From Myroides odoratus (GTDB lineage Bacteria; Bacteroidota; Bacteroidia; Flavobacteriales; Flavobacteriaceae): a DNA stretch of 64,000 bases. How positions within the stretch are numbered: the first letter of the stretch is position 1; each line of letters starts with the position of its first letter. This document shows positions 43,452 through 52,325 of this stretch, in pieces. The stretch lies in NCBI RefSeq assembly GCF_001549985.1, contig NZ_LROZ01000001.1:496001-560000 (forward strand), written 5' to 3'. Position numbers and translations under genes: made by a program. The notes below the pieces were generated by a model. The model saw only the letters and a program-made list of their open reading frames with translations. It was not told the origin of the DNA and made no database searches.

Positions 43452-45572
43452 TTATTTCAACTTTTTTATTCCCATGCTGTATAATGTGAATGCTTGTAAG
43501 TCAACATGCTCTTGAATTTGTTGAGCTATTGATTTTCCAGCTCCATGTCCAGCATTTGTTTCAATGCGAATTAACATTGGGTTATGTCCATTATTTTTTG
43601 CTTGTAACTCTGCAGCAAATTTAAAACTGTGTGCTGGTACAACGCGGTCATCGTGATCACCTGTTGTTACCATGGTAGCAGGATACGCTTCTGCTTTTAC
43701 ATTGTGTAATGGAGAATATCCTTTCAAATATTCAAACATTTCTTTGCTGTCTTCTGCAGTTCCATAATCATACGCCCATCCAGCACCTGCTGTAAAGGTA
43801 TGGTAACGCAACATATCCAATACTCCTACTGCAGGTAAAGCAACCTTCATTAAGTCAGGACGTTGTGTCATCGTTGCTCCAACTAATAAACCTCCATTTG
43901 ATCCTCCTTTAATTGCTAAGAAATCAGATGATGTATATTTATTGTCAATCAAATATTGAGCAGCAGCGATGAAATCGTCAAATACATTTTGTTTTTGCAT
44001 TTTTGTTCCTGCCACGTGCCAAGCCTTACCATACTCACCACCACCTCTTAAGTTTGGTACTGCATATACTCCTCCGTTTTCTAACCAGATTGCATTTGCA
44101 ATACTAAATGATGGCGTTAAGCTGATATTGAATCCTCCATACGCATACAACATTGTTGGATTTTTACCATTCAATTCAATCCCTTTCTTATACGTGATAA
44201 TCATCGGTACCTTTGTTCCATCTTTTGATGTATAGAACACTTGTTTTGATTCATATTGAGTAGCGTCAAATTTCACTTTTGGTTGTTCGTACACTTTAGA
44301 AGCTCCATCTTTTACGTCTAACGCATAGATTGTTCCTGGCGTGATATAGTTTGTAAATGAATAATACAACGTTGTATCTTCTTTTTTACCTCCAAATCCA
44401 CTCGCTGTTCCAATTCCTGGTAACTCAATTGTTCTTATTTCTTTTCCTGCATAGTCGTATTGTTTCACCATCGAAACAGCATCTTTTAAATAGCTAGCAA
44501 AAATATATCCTCCACCTTTTGTTGGCGACAATACATTTTCTGTTTCTGCGATAAAATCAGCCCAATTTGCTTGTTGTGGTTTTGCTGCATTCACAGTTAC
44601 CACACGCGAATTCGGAGCATTGAAATCTGTTTCAATGTACAATTTACCGTCTTGGCTATCTAAAACACTACTGCTACTATCAAAGTTATTTACCAATGTT
44701 ACAATTGGACTATTTGCTTTTGTCAAATCTTTGATGTACAACTCGTTTCCATATGTAGAATTAGCAGCAGTAATAACTAAATATTGATTATCACCTGTTA
44801 CATATCCACCTACATATCTTCTTTTCTGGTCTTTACCAAAGATTAAGGTATCTTCTTTTTGAGCAGTTCCTAACTTATGGTAGTATAATTTGTGTTGATC
44901 TGTTTTAGCAGACAACTCACTTCCTTCTGGTTTATCATAACTTGAATAATAGAATCCTTCATTTTTAAACCAAGAAACACCACTAAATTTTACATCAACT
45001 AAAGTATCACCGATTACTTCTTTCGTCTCTGCATCAATCACAATTACTTTTCTCCAATCACTTCCTCCTTCAGAAATAGCGTAAGCTGCTTTGCTTCCAT
45101 CTTCTGAGAAATCAATACTTCCTAAAGAAGTTGTTCCATCCGTAGAGAATTTATTTGGATCTAAGAATACTTCTTCTTTTCCACTCTCATCTTTACGGTA
45201 TAAAATAGATTGATTTTGTAATCCATCATTTTTGAAAAAATACGTGTATTTTCCTTCTTTAAATGGAGCACCAATTTTTTCATAATTCCATGCTTCTTCC
45301 ATTTGTTTTTTCAACTGATCTCTAAATGGAATCTGAGCTAAGTAACTGTTCGTTACTTCATTCTGTGCTTTTACCCAAGCTGCAGTTTCTTCGGAACGGT
45401 CATCTTCTAACCAACGGTAAGGGTCAGCTACTTCAACCTCGAAGTATGTATCAACTACATCTCCTTTTTTCGTTTCAGGATATTGAATATCCGCCACCTG
45501 TTCCTTTGCTCCTTCATTTTTACATGAAATAATCAAAGTTGCTACAAGAAGTGTCATAAACGATTTTCTCAT
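43452..45572 (-). CDS. Prolyl oligopeptidase family (S9A) lipoprotein
   Basis: The start at 45572 gives [20 protein letters not shown], a lipoprotein signal (Cys17). The upstream frame to 45635 is hydrophobic but has no support. The 706-residue enzyme has an N-terminal S9 beta-propeller ([20 protein letters not shown] start, WLEDD) and a C-terminal hydrolase domain with Ser in [11 protein letters not shown] (about residue 556), Asp in [15 protein letters not shown] and His in NAGHGAGK. It cleaves short proline-containing peptides in the periplasm or at the surface. Confidence 0.93.
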   Translation of the reverse strand: MRKSFMTLLVATLIISCKNEGAKEQVADIQYPETKKGDVVDTYFEVEVADPYRWLEDDRSEETAAWVKAQNEVTNSYLAQIPFRDQLKKQMEEAWNYEKIGAPFKEGKYTYFFKNDGLQNQSILYRKDESGKEEVFLDPNKFSTDGTTSLGSIDFSEDGSKAAYAISEGGSDWRKVIVIDAETKEVIGDTLVDVKFSGVSWFKNEGFYYSSYDKPEGSELSAKTDQHKLYYHKLGTAQKEDTLIFGKDQKRRYVGGYVTGDNQYLVITAANSTYGNELYIKDLTKANSPIVTLVNNFDSSSSVLDSQDGKLYIETDFNAPNSRVVTVNAAKPQQANWADFIAETENVLSPTKGGGYIFASYLKDAVSMVKQYDYAGKEIRTIELPGIGTASGFGGKKEDTTLYYSFTNYITPGTIYALDVKDGASKVYEQPKVKFDATQYESKQVFYTSKDGTKVPMIITYKKGIELNGKNPTMLYAYGGFNISLTPSFSIANAIWLENGGVYAVPNLRGGGEYGKAWHVAGTKMQKQNVFDDFIAAAQYLIDNKYTSSDFLAIKGGSNGGLLVGATMTQRPDLMKVALPAVGVLDMLRYHTFTAGAGWAYDYGTAEDSKEMFEYLKGYSPLHNVKAEAYPATMVTTGDHDDRVVPAHSFKFAAELQAKNNGHNPMLIRIETNAGHGAGKSIAQQIQEHVDLQAFTLYSMGIKKLK

Positions 45573-45627
45573 AATAAATAATTCTGTTTTAAATTTCTGT
45601 GAAAGTAAATATATTAATAATAAATGC

Positions 45628-45654
45628 AAAAGCAAGGCATTACACCTTGCTTTC
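45628..45654 (-). terminator. Terminator of the metal-uptake operon
   Basis: AAAGCAAGG and CCTTGCTTT pair around CATTACA. It is located 30 bases past the stop of the His-rich lipoprotein gene. Confidence 0.75.
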
Positions 45655-45684
45655 TACAAATATAAACCAATTAAGGCGGGCTAC

Positions 45685-46221
45685 TTAATGTGCGTGATTG
45701 TGGTCATCATGGTCATGATCATGATCGTGGTCACCATCTCCTTCTCCTGCTGCAACAATTTCGATATTTCTAAATACCATCGTTTGATTCCCTGATTTAT
45801 CCAATACTTTTACCACAAAGTGATAGTCTCCAGGTTTAGCATTCGCGTCAATGATGATTTCATGGTGGTGAATTTTATCATTCTTTACACCTCCTAAATC
45901 CCATGTTTTATTAAAGGCAAATGGTTTTCCTTCAGCTGCAACTTCTTTTACACCTAATGCATGCGTATGGTTATCCCCACCTGAATGGTTATGTCCATCA
46001 AAATTATTGTGGATGTCTACGTTATACGAAGCCAAACCATCATTATCGGATACCACCATATCAAAGTGAATATCCTTTCCTGCTTCTAACTTAGCTCCTT
46101 CTGCTGGTGCTACTAAGTCTACGACTGGTTTTTCCGTGTCTGTGTTATCATCACTTGAACATGAAGTAAAAGTAAATACACTTGCTATTGATGCTATTGC
46201 TAAATATTGTAATTTTTTCAT
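45685..46221 (-). CDS. His-rich DUF4625-type lipoprotein of the metal operon
   Basis: The start at 46221 gives MKKLQYLAIASIASVFTFTS then CSSDD (lipobox Cys21). The 178-residue protein has an Ig-like DUF4625 domain (PVVDLVAPAEGAKLEAGKDI) with an internal HNNFDGHNHSGGDNHTHALG and a C-terminal HDHDHDHDDHNHAH tail. The dense His/Asp clusters point to zinc, nickel or copper binding at the cell surface or in the periplasm. It is the last gene of the operon with the TonB receptor. The metal is inferred, not proven. Confidence 0.78.
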   Translation of the reverse strand: MKKLQYLAIASIASVFTFTSCSSDDNTDTEKPVVDLVAPAEGAKLEAGKDIHFDMVVSDNDGLASYNVDIHNNFDGHNHSGGDNHTHALGVKEVAAEGKPFAFNKTWDLGGVKNDKIHHHEIIIDANAKPGDYHFVVKVLDKSGNQTMVFRNIEIVAAGEGDGDHDHDHDHDDHNHAH

Positions 46222-46279
46222 TGTTTTAAATTTTAATCGTTTACATTCTTGTTTATTTTGTTGTTTCCTTTTTTCTTCT

Positions 46280-46603
46280 TTACACAAGGGGTGGTCCACG
46301 ATTAAAATAAAAACAACTTACACGTTGTTCTACAAGTTGGCAAATGAATAAAACAGTTGTTTCGTATAGAACTAGGGGGACAATATCAATAGAAAGTCTT
46401 GGTACTTCAATGGCTGGATGAATCTTGAATAAGTATTGATCGCAATAGTGTACTTTACTACCGTCAATCCATTCTACTTCGTGATTTCGCTGTCCAAACT
46501 CATGTTCAATGATAACATAATGCAGTAAATTACTAATTAGAGGAATAAAAAATACAACAACTAAAAAAGCATATTTACTACCATTGATGTTAGCTTTCTT
46601 CAT
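46280..46603 (-). CDS. Small membrane protein with RGPP C-terminus, metal operon
   Basis: The 107-residue protein has one N-terminal membrane helix (YAFLVVVFFIPLISNLLHYV), a His/Glu/Cys segment (IIEHEFGQRNHEVEW, HYCDQYLF), a second hydrophobic stretch (IVPLVLYETTVLFICQLV) and the end FYFNRGPPLV. Layout and C-terminus resemble the protein at 49041-49412. Its start overlaps the TonB receptor stop by one base (TAATG), showing translational coupling. Function unknown; metal handling is suggested by the neighbours. Confidence 0.68.
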   Translation of the reverse strand: MKKANINGSKYAFLVVVFFIPLISNLLHYVIIEHEFGQRNHEVEWIDGSKVHYCDQYLFKIHPAIEVPRLSIDIVPLVLYETTVLFICQLVEQRVSCFYFNRGPPLV

Positions 46604-48969
46604 TAAAATGGTATTTGAATCATTAATTGAATAGATCTACCTAATTCTGGAATCCCCAGTGGTCGATAAAAACTCATGTGATTCAATATTTTTGCATCAA
46701 AAATATTGGTTGCGGTTAAACTTGCTTTGGCCGCTACACTCCCCAACTGAATCGTGGAAGAAAGTCCCAAACCATAGCTTTGTGAACTAGGGGTAACCTC
46801 TTCTCCTTGTGCGATTCGCTTTTGCTCTGCATACCATTTACCATTGACAAATACTTCTGGTTGCTGGAATACTTTCCAATCTTTCAACGTATAACTCAAC
46901 TGCCCAAAGAAATTAGCAGGTGTTGAAAATGGCAATGGGTAATTCCCATTTTTACCGTTATCTACTTGTTTGTTGTAAATAAATTCAAACACTCCTTCCA
47001 CTGTCAATCGATCCCAAAGACGCTGCTCTGCTTTCCACTCAAATCCTGTAATTAAGGCTTTTGATTGGGTATACTCGTAAATCTGTCCACTATCGGGTAG
47101 GATTGAAAATGTACCGCTTGGCTTTAAGAAAATATAATTGGTAAAATAGTAAGCATAAGGACTTATCGTTGTGCTAAATGTTTTCGTTTCATAGGTCGCT
47201 CTGAAATCAAAGGCAATTCCTTTTTCAGGATCTAAATCTGGGTTTCCTTTTTCATGGCGGAAAGCACCGTGATGTACTCCATTTGACGCTAGTTCAATTG
47301 CTGTCGGAAAACGGAAGTTTGTTCCTATCGTGGCCGCAATATTAAAATGTTCAGTCCAATCGAATTTAGCTCCAATCATCCCATTGAAACTACTAAAGTT
47401 ACGGTCTTGTTTTTGACTGCGTTGAGCGTAATTTGTAGCGGTTTCTATGGATTGTCCTCGATCGATTAAATAATCATATAGAATTTCATCGTAAAAAGGT
47501 TTTACGTGTACACTCGCATAATCTGCGCGAATTCCAGCTTCCCAAGTTAAGCGATCATTGACAAAATACTCATACATTCCAAATGCACCCACTCCGAATT
47601 TATTGAACTTAGGCAATAAGAATCCATATCCTCCAATGGTATTGTTTTGGTAATTCTGTTGAATCCCCACTGTCAATTTATGTTCATTACTAAAGAGATG
47701 CTCATATTTTACCGCTGCATCAAATGTATTCAACACAAACTCTAACTCTAGGTTTGGATTATTTGCAGGAGGTGTTTGATTGGAAAAATGCGTGTGAAAC
47801 AAGCTATTTTCTTGTCTTTTATTATTTTGAAAGGCCAATAGAACACTTAATTTTCGATTAGCATCGAATTCCCAAGTAGCAGTATTTGTTACCTTGAAGT
47901 GATTGACCGATTGATTGGGCAATTCTACATTTCTGTGATTTCCATCATCTTGAACTGCAGCAATATTTGGAATACCGTGTGCTCCAGGAAAGAAACCACT
48001 TTTATCGTATACATTACTAATACTCAAAATATTTTTAAACTGCGTACCTACATACCCGATTTGCCCATAGAGCGCTAAATTATTTCCGGCTGTATTTTTC
48101 ATACGTCCGCCTTCAATAGGAATAATCGTATTGAGATAATCAATTTGTTTGATTGGTACGCGATAATCCGCGTAATCTTGTCCTGTTACTTTTAGTTTAT
48201 AGAAGAATCGCTCTCCTCTTTGTTTGATTTGAACCGAAGCACCTACTGCATCATTGACTGATTTTCCATAAACTATTGCTTTCCCATCAAAGGAATGTAC
48301 TTGGGGTACTTTTTCATTGTTAATCTTAATCACGCCACCAATCGCATCACTTCCATATTCAATCGCTCCTACTCCTTTGATTACTTCTACCTCTTCTGTA
48401 CTAAACGCATCGATTTCCAAACCGTGATCGGCTCCCCATTGCTGTCCTTCTTGCTTAGCTCCATTCTCCGCCACGGCAACTCGGTTAAAGCCCAAACCGC
48501 GAATTACGGGTTTAGAAGCTCCAGCTCCAATATCCATCGAATTAACTCCAGCTACAGATTCTAGTGTTTTCGCTAAAGAACCTGCGAATTTCTCTACTAG
48601 TTGTTGATTGGATACTTTATCGACGTGCTGTACGCTGTGTTTCGCCTGACTAGAAACCACCACCTGATCCAACAGGGTTGAACTTTCTTTTAGATGTAAA
48701 TCCAACTCTTGATTGGCTTCTACCTTTACAGTCATTGTTAACGTTTCATAACCAAGGTAAGAAACAACGAGTTGATAGGTTCCTTTTTCAATGGGTTTTG
48801 CTTGAAATCTCCCTTTTTCATCTGTCATAAAAGCTTGATTTTCAAAAGCAACTGTTGCGCCAATTAAGGCTTCTCCATGATAGTCCGACACTCTTCCTTT
48901 TAAGGTAAACGCTTGTGCAAGCATACTAAAAGAGCACAACAGAACTATCCATGTACATAGAATTCTCAT
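46603..48969 (-). CDS. TonB-dependent receptor of a metal-uptake operon (ZnuD/CirA-like)
   Basis: The 788-residue receptor has a signal peptide (ends LAQAF), a carboxypeptidase-regulatory-like domain (residues 22-105, FTLKGRVSDYHGEALIGATV), a plug (DKVSNQQLVEKFAGSLAKTL, GASKPVIRGLGFNRVAVAEN, VEVIKGVGAIEYGSDAIGG) and a barrel ending in QLMIQIPF. His-rich loops (HTHFSNQ, NGVHHGAFRHEKGNPDLDPE) fit metal or metal-complex import. Flanking His-rich small proteins support zinc or a similar metal. The substrate is inferred. Confidence 0.85.
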   Translation of the reverse strand: MRILCTWIVLLCSFSMLAQAFTLKGRVSDYHGEALIGATVAFENQAFMTDEKGRFQAKPIEKGTYQLVVSYLGYETLTMTVKVEANQELDLHLKESSTLLDQVVVSSQAKHSVQHVDKVSNQQLVEKFAGSLAKTLESVAGVNSMDIGAGASKPVIRGLGFNRVAVAENGAKQEGQQWGADHGLEIDAFSTEEVEVIKGVGAIEYGSDAIGGVIKINNEKVPQVHSFDGKAIVYGKSVNDAVGASVQIKQRGERFFYKLKVTGQDYADYRVPIKQIDYLNTIIPIEGGRMKNTAGNNLALYGQIGYVGTQFKNILSISNVYDKSGFFPGAHGIPNIAAVQDDGNHRNVELPNQSVNHFKVTNTATWEFDANRKLSVLLAFQNNKRQENSLFHTHFSNQTPPANNPNLELEFVLNTFDAAVKYEHLFSNEHKLTVGIQQNYQNNTIGGYGFLLPKFNKFGVGAFGMYEYFVNDRLTWEAGIRADYASVHVKPFYDEILYDYLIDRGQSIETATNYAQRSQKQDRNFSSFNGMIGAKFDWTEHFNIAATIGTNFRFPTAIELASNGVHHGAFRHEKGNPDLDPEKGIAFDFRATYETKTFSTTISPYAYYFTNYIFLKPSGTFSILPDSGQIYEYTQSKALITGFEWKAEQRLWDRLTVEGVFEFIYNKQVDNGKNGNYPLPFSTPANFFGQLSYTLKDWKVFQQPEVFVNGKWYAEQKRIAQGEEVTPSSQSYGLGLSSTIQLGSVAAKASLTATNIFDAKILNHMSFYRPLGIPELGRSIQLMIQIPF

Positions 48970-49040
48970 TGTATCCTGTATGTTTTAATTAATAAAATAG
49001 CGGTCAGACAATAACATTGTCTAACAAAAAATCTAAATAA

Positions 49041-49412
49041 TTAAACCAATACTGGAGGGGCGCGAAGGGAATAATAAACGTGAGATAAAGGGGTAAACAA
49101 CAACGTTACCTCCTCTTGTACTTCTTGAATGGTTTGATAAGCAACTGCATGCCATTCTATTTGAACAGGCTCTAATCCTGAAGTGGGAATAAAATCACAA
49201 GCAAAACAATGCTCCATATGACTGTGGTCTTCAGTAAGCTGAACGCCTCCTTGATCACTTCGTCCTTCTGTGTAATGTGCATGTGTGTGATGCTCCTGTT
49301 CATAAGCAACTGCAATAGAAATATGTTGATAGCTATGTACCAATTGGAATACGGTGGTAAACAAAAAAGCTACCACTAACAATACTCTCGCTATCATTTT
49401 CTTTCTACTCAT
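49041..49412 (-). CDS. Small His/Cys-rich membrane protein with RAPP C-terminus, first gene of the metal operon
   Basis: A 123-residue protein with an N-terminal helix (VLLVVAFLFTTVFQLVHSY), then HHTHAHYTEG, DHSHMEHCFACDF (a His/CxxC cluster) and the end VYYSLRAPPVLV. The starts at 49412 (MSRKKM) and 49397 (MIARVL) are both possible; an alternative TTG at 49421 lies inside the -7 box. It is 71 bases upstream of the TonB receptor. The His/Cys pattern suggests metal binding. It shares layout with 46280-46603. Confidence 0.68.
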   Translation of the reverse strand: MSRKKMIARVLLVVAFLFTTVFQLVHSYQHISIAVAYEQEHHTHAHYTEGRSDQGGVQLTEDHSHMEHCFACDFIPTSGLEPVQIEWHAVAYQTIQEVQEEVTLLFTPLSHVYYSLRAPPVLV

Positions 49413-49418
49413 AAGTGA

Positions 49419-49426
49419 CAAATATA
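49419..49426 (-). promoter_or_regulatory. -7 element of the metal operon
   Basis: TATATTTG on the minus strand, seven to fourteen bases before the ATG at 49412. This leaves little or no leader. No -33 box and no clear Zur or Fur palindrome is visible upstream. Confidence 0.45.
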
Positions 49427-49909
49427 CTACAGAATATTTAGTTAACGCTTTTTTTATGTTTTTTTTAGTGCTTTTTAAACCTCGATGTTTCTATTCTTCT
49501 GAGTAAAATTGGCTATGTATTGCCTTGAACTTCCCTTCATCTATTGGGTTTTCTACAGTTTATTACATTAAATGCAACACTTCCTCTTTTTCAATCTTCT
49601 ACAAACTGATGATTTACTAAGGATTATTTGATTTTACGCCAACACTAGCAAAAGACAGCATTTAAAGAGAGGGTAACAATTTTACCAAAAAATTAGACGT
49701 TCTCTATCAATAAGAATAGCATATTCTAACCCTGAAAGAGAAAATCACACCTTATTCTTCAAATAAATACCAAATTCCAAAACACAACGTAAGACACTCT
49801 TTTTAAGCAGAATGCATTTCAACCAATTAAATGTTGTATTTTTAACAATTAACTCATTTTTATAAAACAAAATTATCTTAACATTAAAATAATAAGCCAA
49901 AAAGCTTTT
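49427..49909. other. Long gap between divergent operons
   Basis: About 480 AT-rich bases without coding character. A TATCTTTG at 49910-49917 near its right end is a probable -7 box for the permease gene. Confidence 0.5.
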
Positions 49910-49941
49910 TTATCTTTGTGTTTGGTCTAAATTTCAACGTA

Positions 49942-51135
49942 ATGAATAGTAAATTGCTTGGTAGCATCTTAATTATTGCAGGCTCTTGTATTGGAGGAGG
50001 AATGCTTGCTATGCCTATAACATCTGCAGGTGTTGGGTTTTGGGGAACCACCTTATTGCTATTTATTATTTGGTTTGCCATGTGTTATACTGCCCTACTT
50101 ATGATTCGCATCTACGATTACAACGAGTCAACAGATGGATTTAACACCTTGACGAAAAAATACACCGGTTCTTTTATCAACAAGCTTGCAGGATTTAGCC
50201 TGATGTTTTTGATTTATGGACTTACAGCTGCTTATATGTCTGGGGGAGGAACCATTCTCAAAACAAATATTGATTTGTTGTTGGACACCGATTTTGATAT
50301 ACGCACCGCTATTTTGCTATTCTCCCTACTATTTGGAGGGATTGTTGTCATTGGAACTCATTGGGTGGATTGGTTAACCCGAGGCTTATTTATTGCCAAA
50401 CTTATTTTCTTAGTTTTACTCGTTGCTTTGTTGTTTCCTTTTATTCAACAAGCTAATTTACTCCATGCTCCTTTATCTGTTGGTATTACCGTAACAGCAC
50501 TTCCAGCTATTTTTACTTCCTTCGGATTTCATGGCAGCATCCCTAGTATCGTCAATTATCTTGATGGAAATAAAAAACAACTTCGCCGTGCCTTTATTTT
50601 GGGGAGTTTACTCCCTTTAATTATCTATCTGATTTGGCAGGTTGTCGTTATGGGAAGTATCGATCAAACTCGATTCATGCAAATTTTAAATGAAAACTCG
50701 GAATTAAGAGGGCTTATTTTGAGTATCCGAGAAATGACACATTCTGCCCATATTGAAACACTATTTAGCTTGTTTGCAGCTACCGCATTAGGAACTTCTT
50801 TCTTAGGGGTGAGTATTGGTCTTTTTGATTATTATAAAGATGTATTGAACCCCAAAACGAGAGGTTTTGCAACAATTAGTCTCGCGGGGTTATTAACCTT
50901 TGTTCCGCCTTTGCTATTTGCTTTATTTTACCCAGAAGGGTTCATTCTTGCTCTAGGTTATGCTGCAATTGCAGGGGTAATTTTAGCTTTGTTCATTCCT
51001 CAATATTTATATCTAAAGGCAATGAACTACCACAAGCACCCCATCCCTATTACACAAATTATTTTGATTACCCTCATTTTTATCCTTGCAGCGATTATTA
51101 TTTATGCACAGATAAAAATTGCCTTACAGCACTAA
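49942..51135 (+). CDS. Aromatic amino acid permease (TyrP/Mtr/TnaB family)
   Basis: The start at 49942 (MNSKLLGSIL) is preferred; an ATG-like start at 49918 would begin only one base after the -7 box. The 397-residue protein has eleven hydrophobic helices and the HAAAP hallmarks GSCIGGGMLAMPITSAG and FTSFGFHGSIPSIVNYLDG. It imports tyrosine or tryptophan by proton symport in characterised members. It is followed by the outer-membrane operon 31 bases later. Confidence 0.9.
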   Translation: MNSKLLGSILIIAGSCIGGGMLAMPITSAGVGFWGTTLLLFIIWFAMCYTALLMIRIYDYNESTDGFNTLTKKYTGSFINKLAGFSLMFLIYGLTAAYMSGGGTILKTNIDLLLDTDFDIRTAILLFSLLFGGIVVIGTHWVDWLTRGLFIAKLIFLVLLVALLFPFIQQANLLHAPLSVGITVTALPAIFTSFGFHGSIPSIVNYLDGNKKQLRRAFILGSLLPLIIYLIWQVVVMGSIDQTRFMQILNENSELRGLILSIREMTHSAHIETLFSLFAATALGTSFLGVSIGLFDYYKDVLNPKTRGFATISLAGLLTFVPPLLFALFYPEGFILALGYAAIAGVILALFIPQYLYLKAMNYHKHPIPITQIILITLIFILAAIIIYAQIKIALQH

Positions 51136-51166
51136 ATAAACATAAAACAAACACTTTACATCCATC

Positions 51167-52315
51167 ATGAGAAATATAAACTATATCGTTTTCTTGCTGA
51201 TTTTATTTAGCAGCCTGGGTGCCTTTGCACAAACGGAGCTAGATAAACCAAAAGATACGCTTGAAAATAAAAAGTTTTTTGAGCGGATCATTCACTATTT
51301 TGAAGAAGCAAAAAAAGATAAATCCCAAAATAAATTTGACATCTCCTTTATTGGGGGGCCAAGTTATTCTGTAGATACTAAATTAGGTATTGGGCTTGTC
51401 GCTTCTGGTTTATATCGTCTAGATCAAGAAAACATGGAGCTATCTCCTTCTAACGTTTCTATTTATTCCAATATCACCACCAGTGGTTTCTTTGCCATTG
51501 GAATTGAAAATAGCACTATTTTCCCAGAGGACAAATTCCGTATCAATTCGGATATGTCCTTTACCTATATGCCTAGTAAATACTATGGCGTTGGTTATGA
51601 TGCAGGAGCTTCAGGAGAATATTCAAAATACAAAGAATATCGTTTATCCCTCAAAGCGGATTTCTTAGCAGAAGTAATAAACAACGGTTATGTAGGTTTC
51701 ACCTTTGCTGCACAGAATGTGAAAGGAAGTGATTTTGAAAAAGTGGAATTTGAACCACAGGAAAATTTGACGACTACACTTGTTGGGGGTGGTTTTATCC
51801 TATCCTATGACACCCGAGATTTTATTCCAAATCCGAGCAAAGGGATTTTCCTACAATACCAACAAACGTTTTATTCCCGTACCTTAGGAAGTAATATTCA
51901 CTTCAGTCGAATTGAAACAAGTGCTCGTTATTTTCAACAGTTAGCACCAAAGACTATTTTGGCATTTGATGCAAATGGAATATTCAACAATGGGGATATT
52001 CCTTGGAATATGATGGCTCAACTAGGTGGAGCTAGACAAATGCGCGGTTATCTTTCTGGGCAATACCGCGATCGAAAGGAGCTAAATACACAAGTAGAAT
52101 TACGTCAGAAGATATACAACCGCCACGGATTAGTTGTTTGGGGTGGAGTTGGTACTATTTTTGACAAATTTAAAGACGTCAACTGGGCGGAGGCTTTGCC
52201 TACCTATGGCATCGGTTATCGTTGGGAATTTAAAAATCGAGTAAACATTCGCTTCGATTATGGAATTGCCAAAGGACAAAGTGGCTTCTACTTTAATATA
52301 AACGAAGCGTTCTAA
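51167..52315 (+). CDS. BamA/TamA-type (D15) outer-membrane beta-barrel protein
   Basis: The 382-residue protein has a signal peptide (ends LGAFAQTE), no clear POTRA repeats, and a C-terminal barrel with the L6-type motif GGARQMRGYLSGQYRDR and FDYGIAKGQSGFYFNINEAF at the end. Short POTRA-less D15 proteins are frequent in Bacteroidota; their role is unknown. It may insert lipids or proteins at the outer membrane. It lies ten bases before the phosphoethanolamine transferase gene. Confidence 0.82.
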   Translation: MRNINYIVFLLILFSSLGAFAQTELDKPKDTLENKKFFERIIHYFEEAKKDKSQNKFDISFIGGPSYSVDTKLGIGLVASGLYRLDQENMELSPSNVSIYSNITTSGFFAIGIENSTIFPEDKFRINSDMSFTYMPSKYYGVGYDAGASGEYSKYKEYRLSLKADFLAEVINNGYVGFTFAAQNVKGSDFEKVEFEPQENLTTTLVGGGFILSYDTRDFIPNPSKGIFLQYQQTFYSRTLGSNIHFSRIETSARYFQQLAPKTILAFDANGIFNNGDIPWNMMAQLGGARQMRGYLSGQYRDRKELNTQVELRQKIYNRHGLVVWGGVGTIFDKFKDVNWAEALPTYGIGYRWEFKNRVNIRFDYGIAKGQSGFYFNINEAF

Positions 52316-52325
52316 GATACTATTT

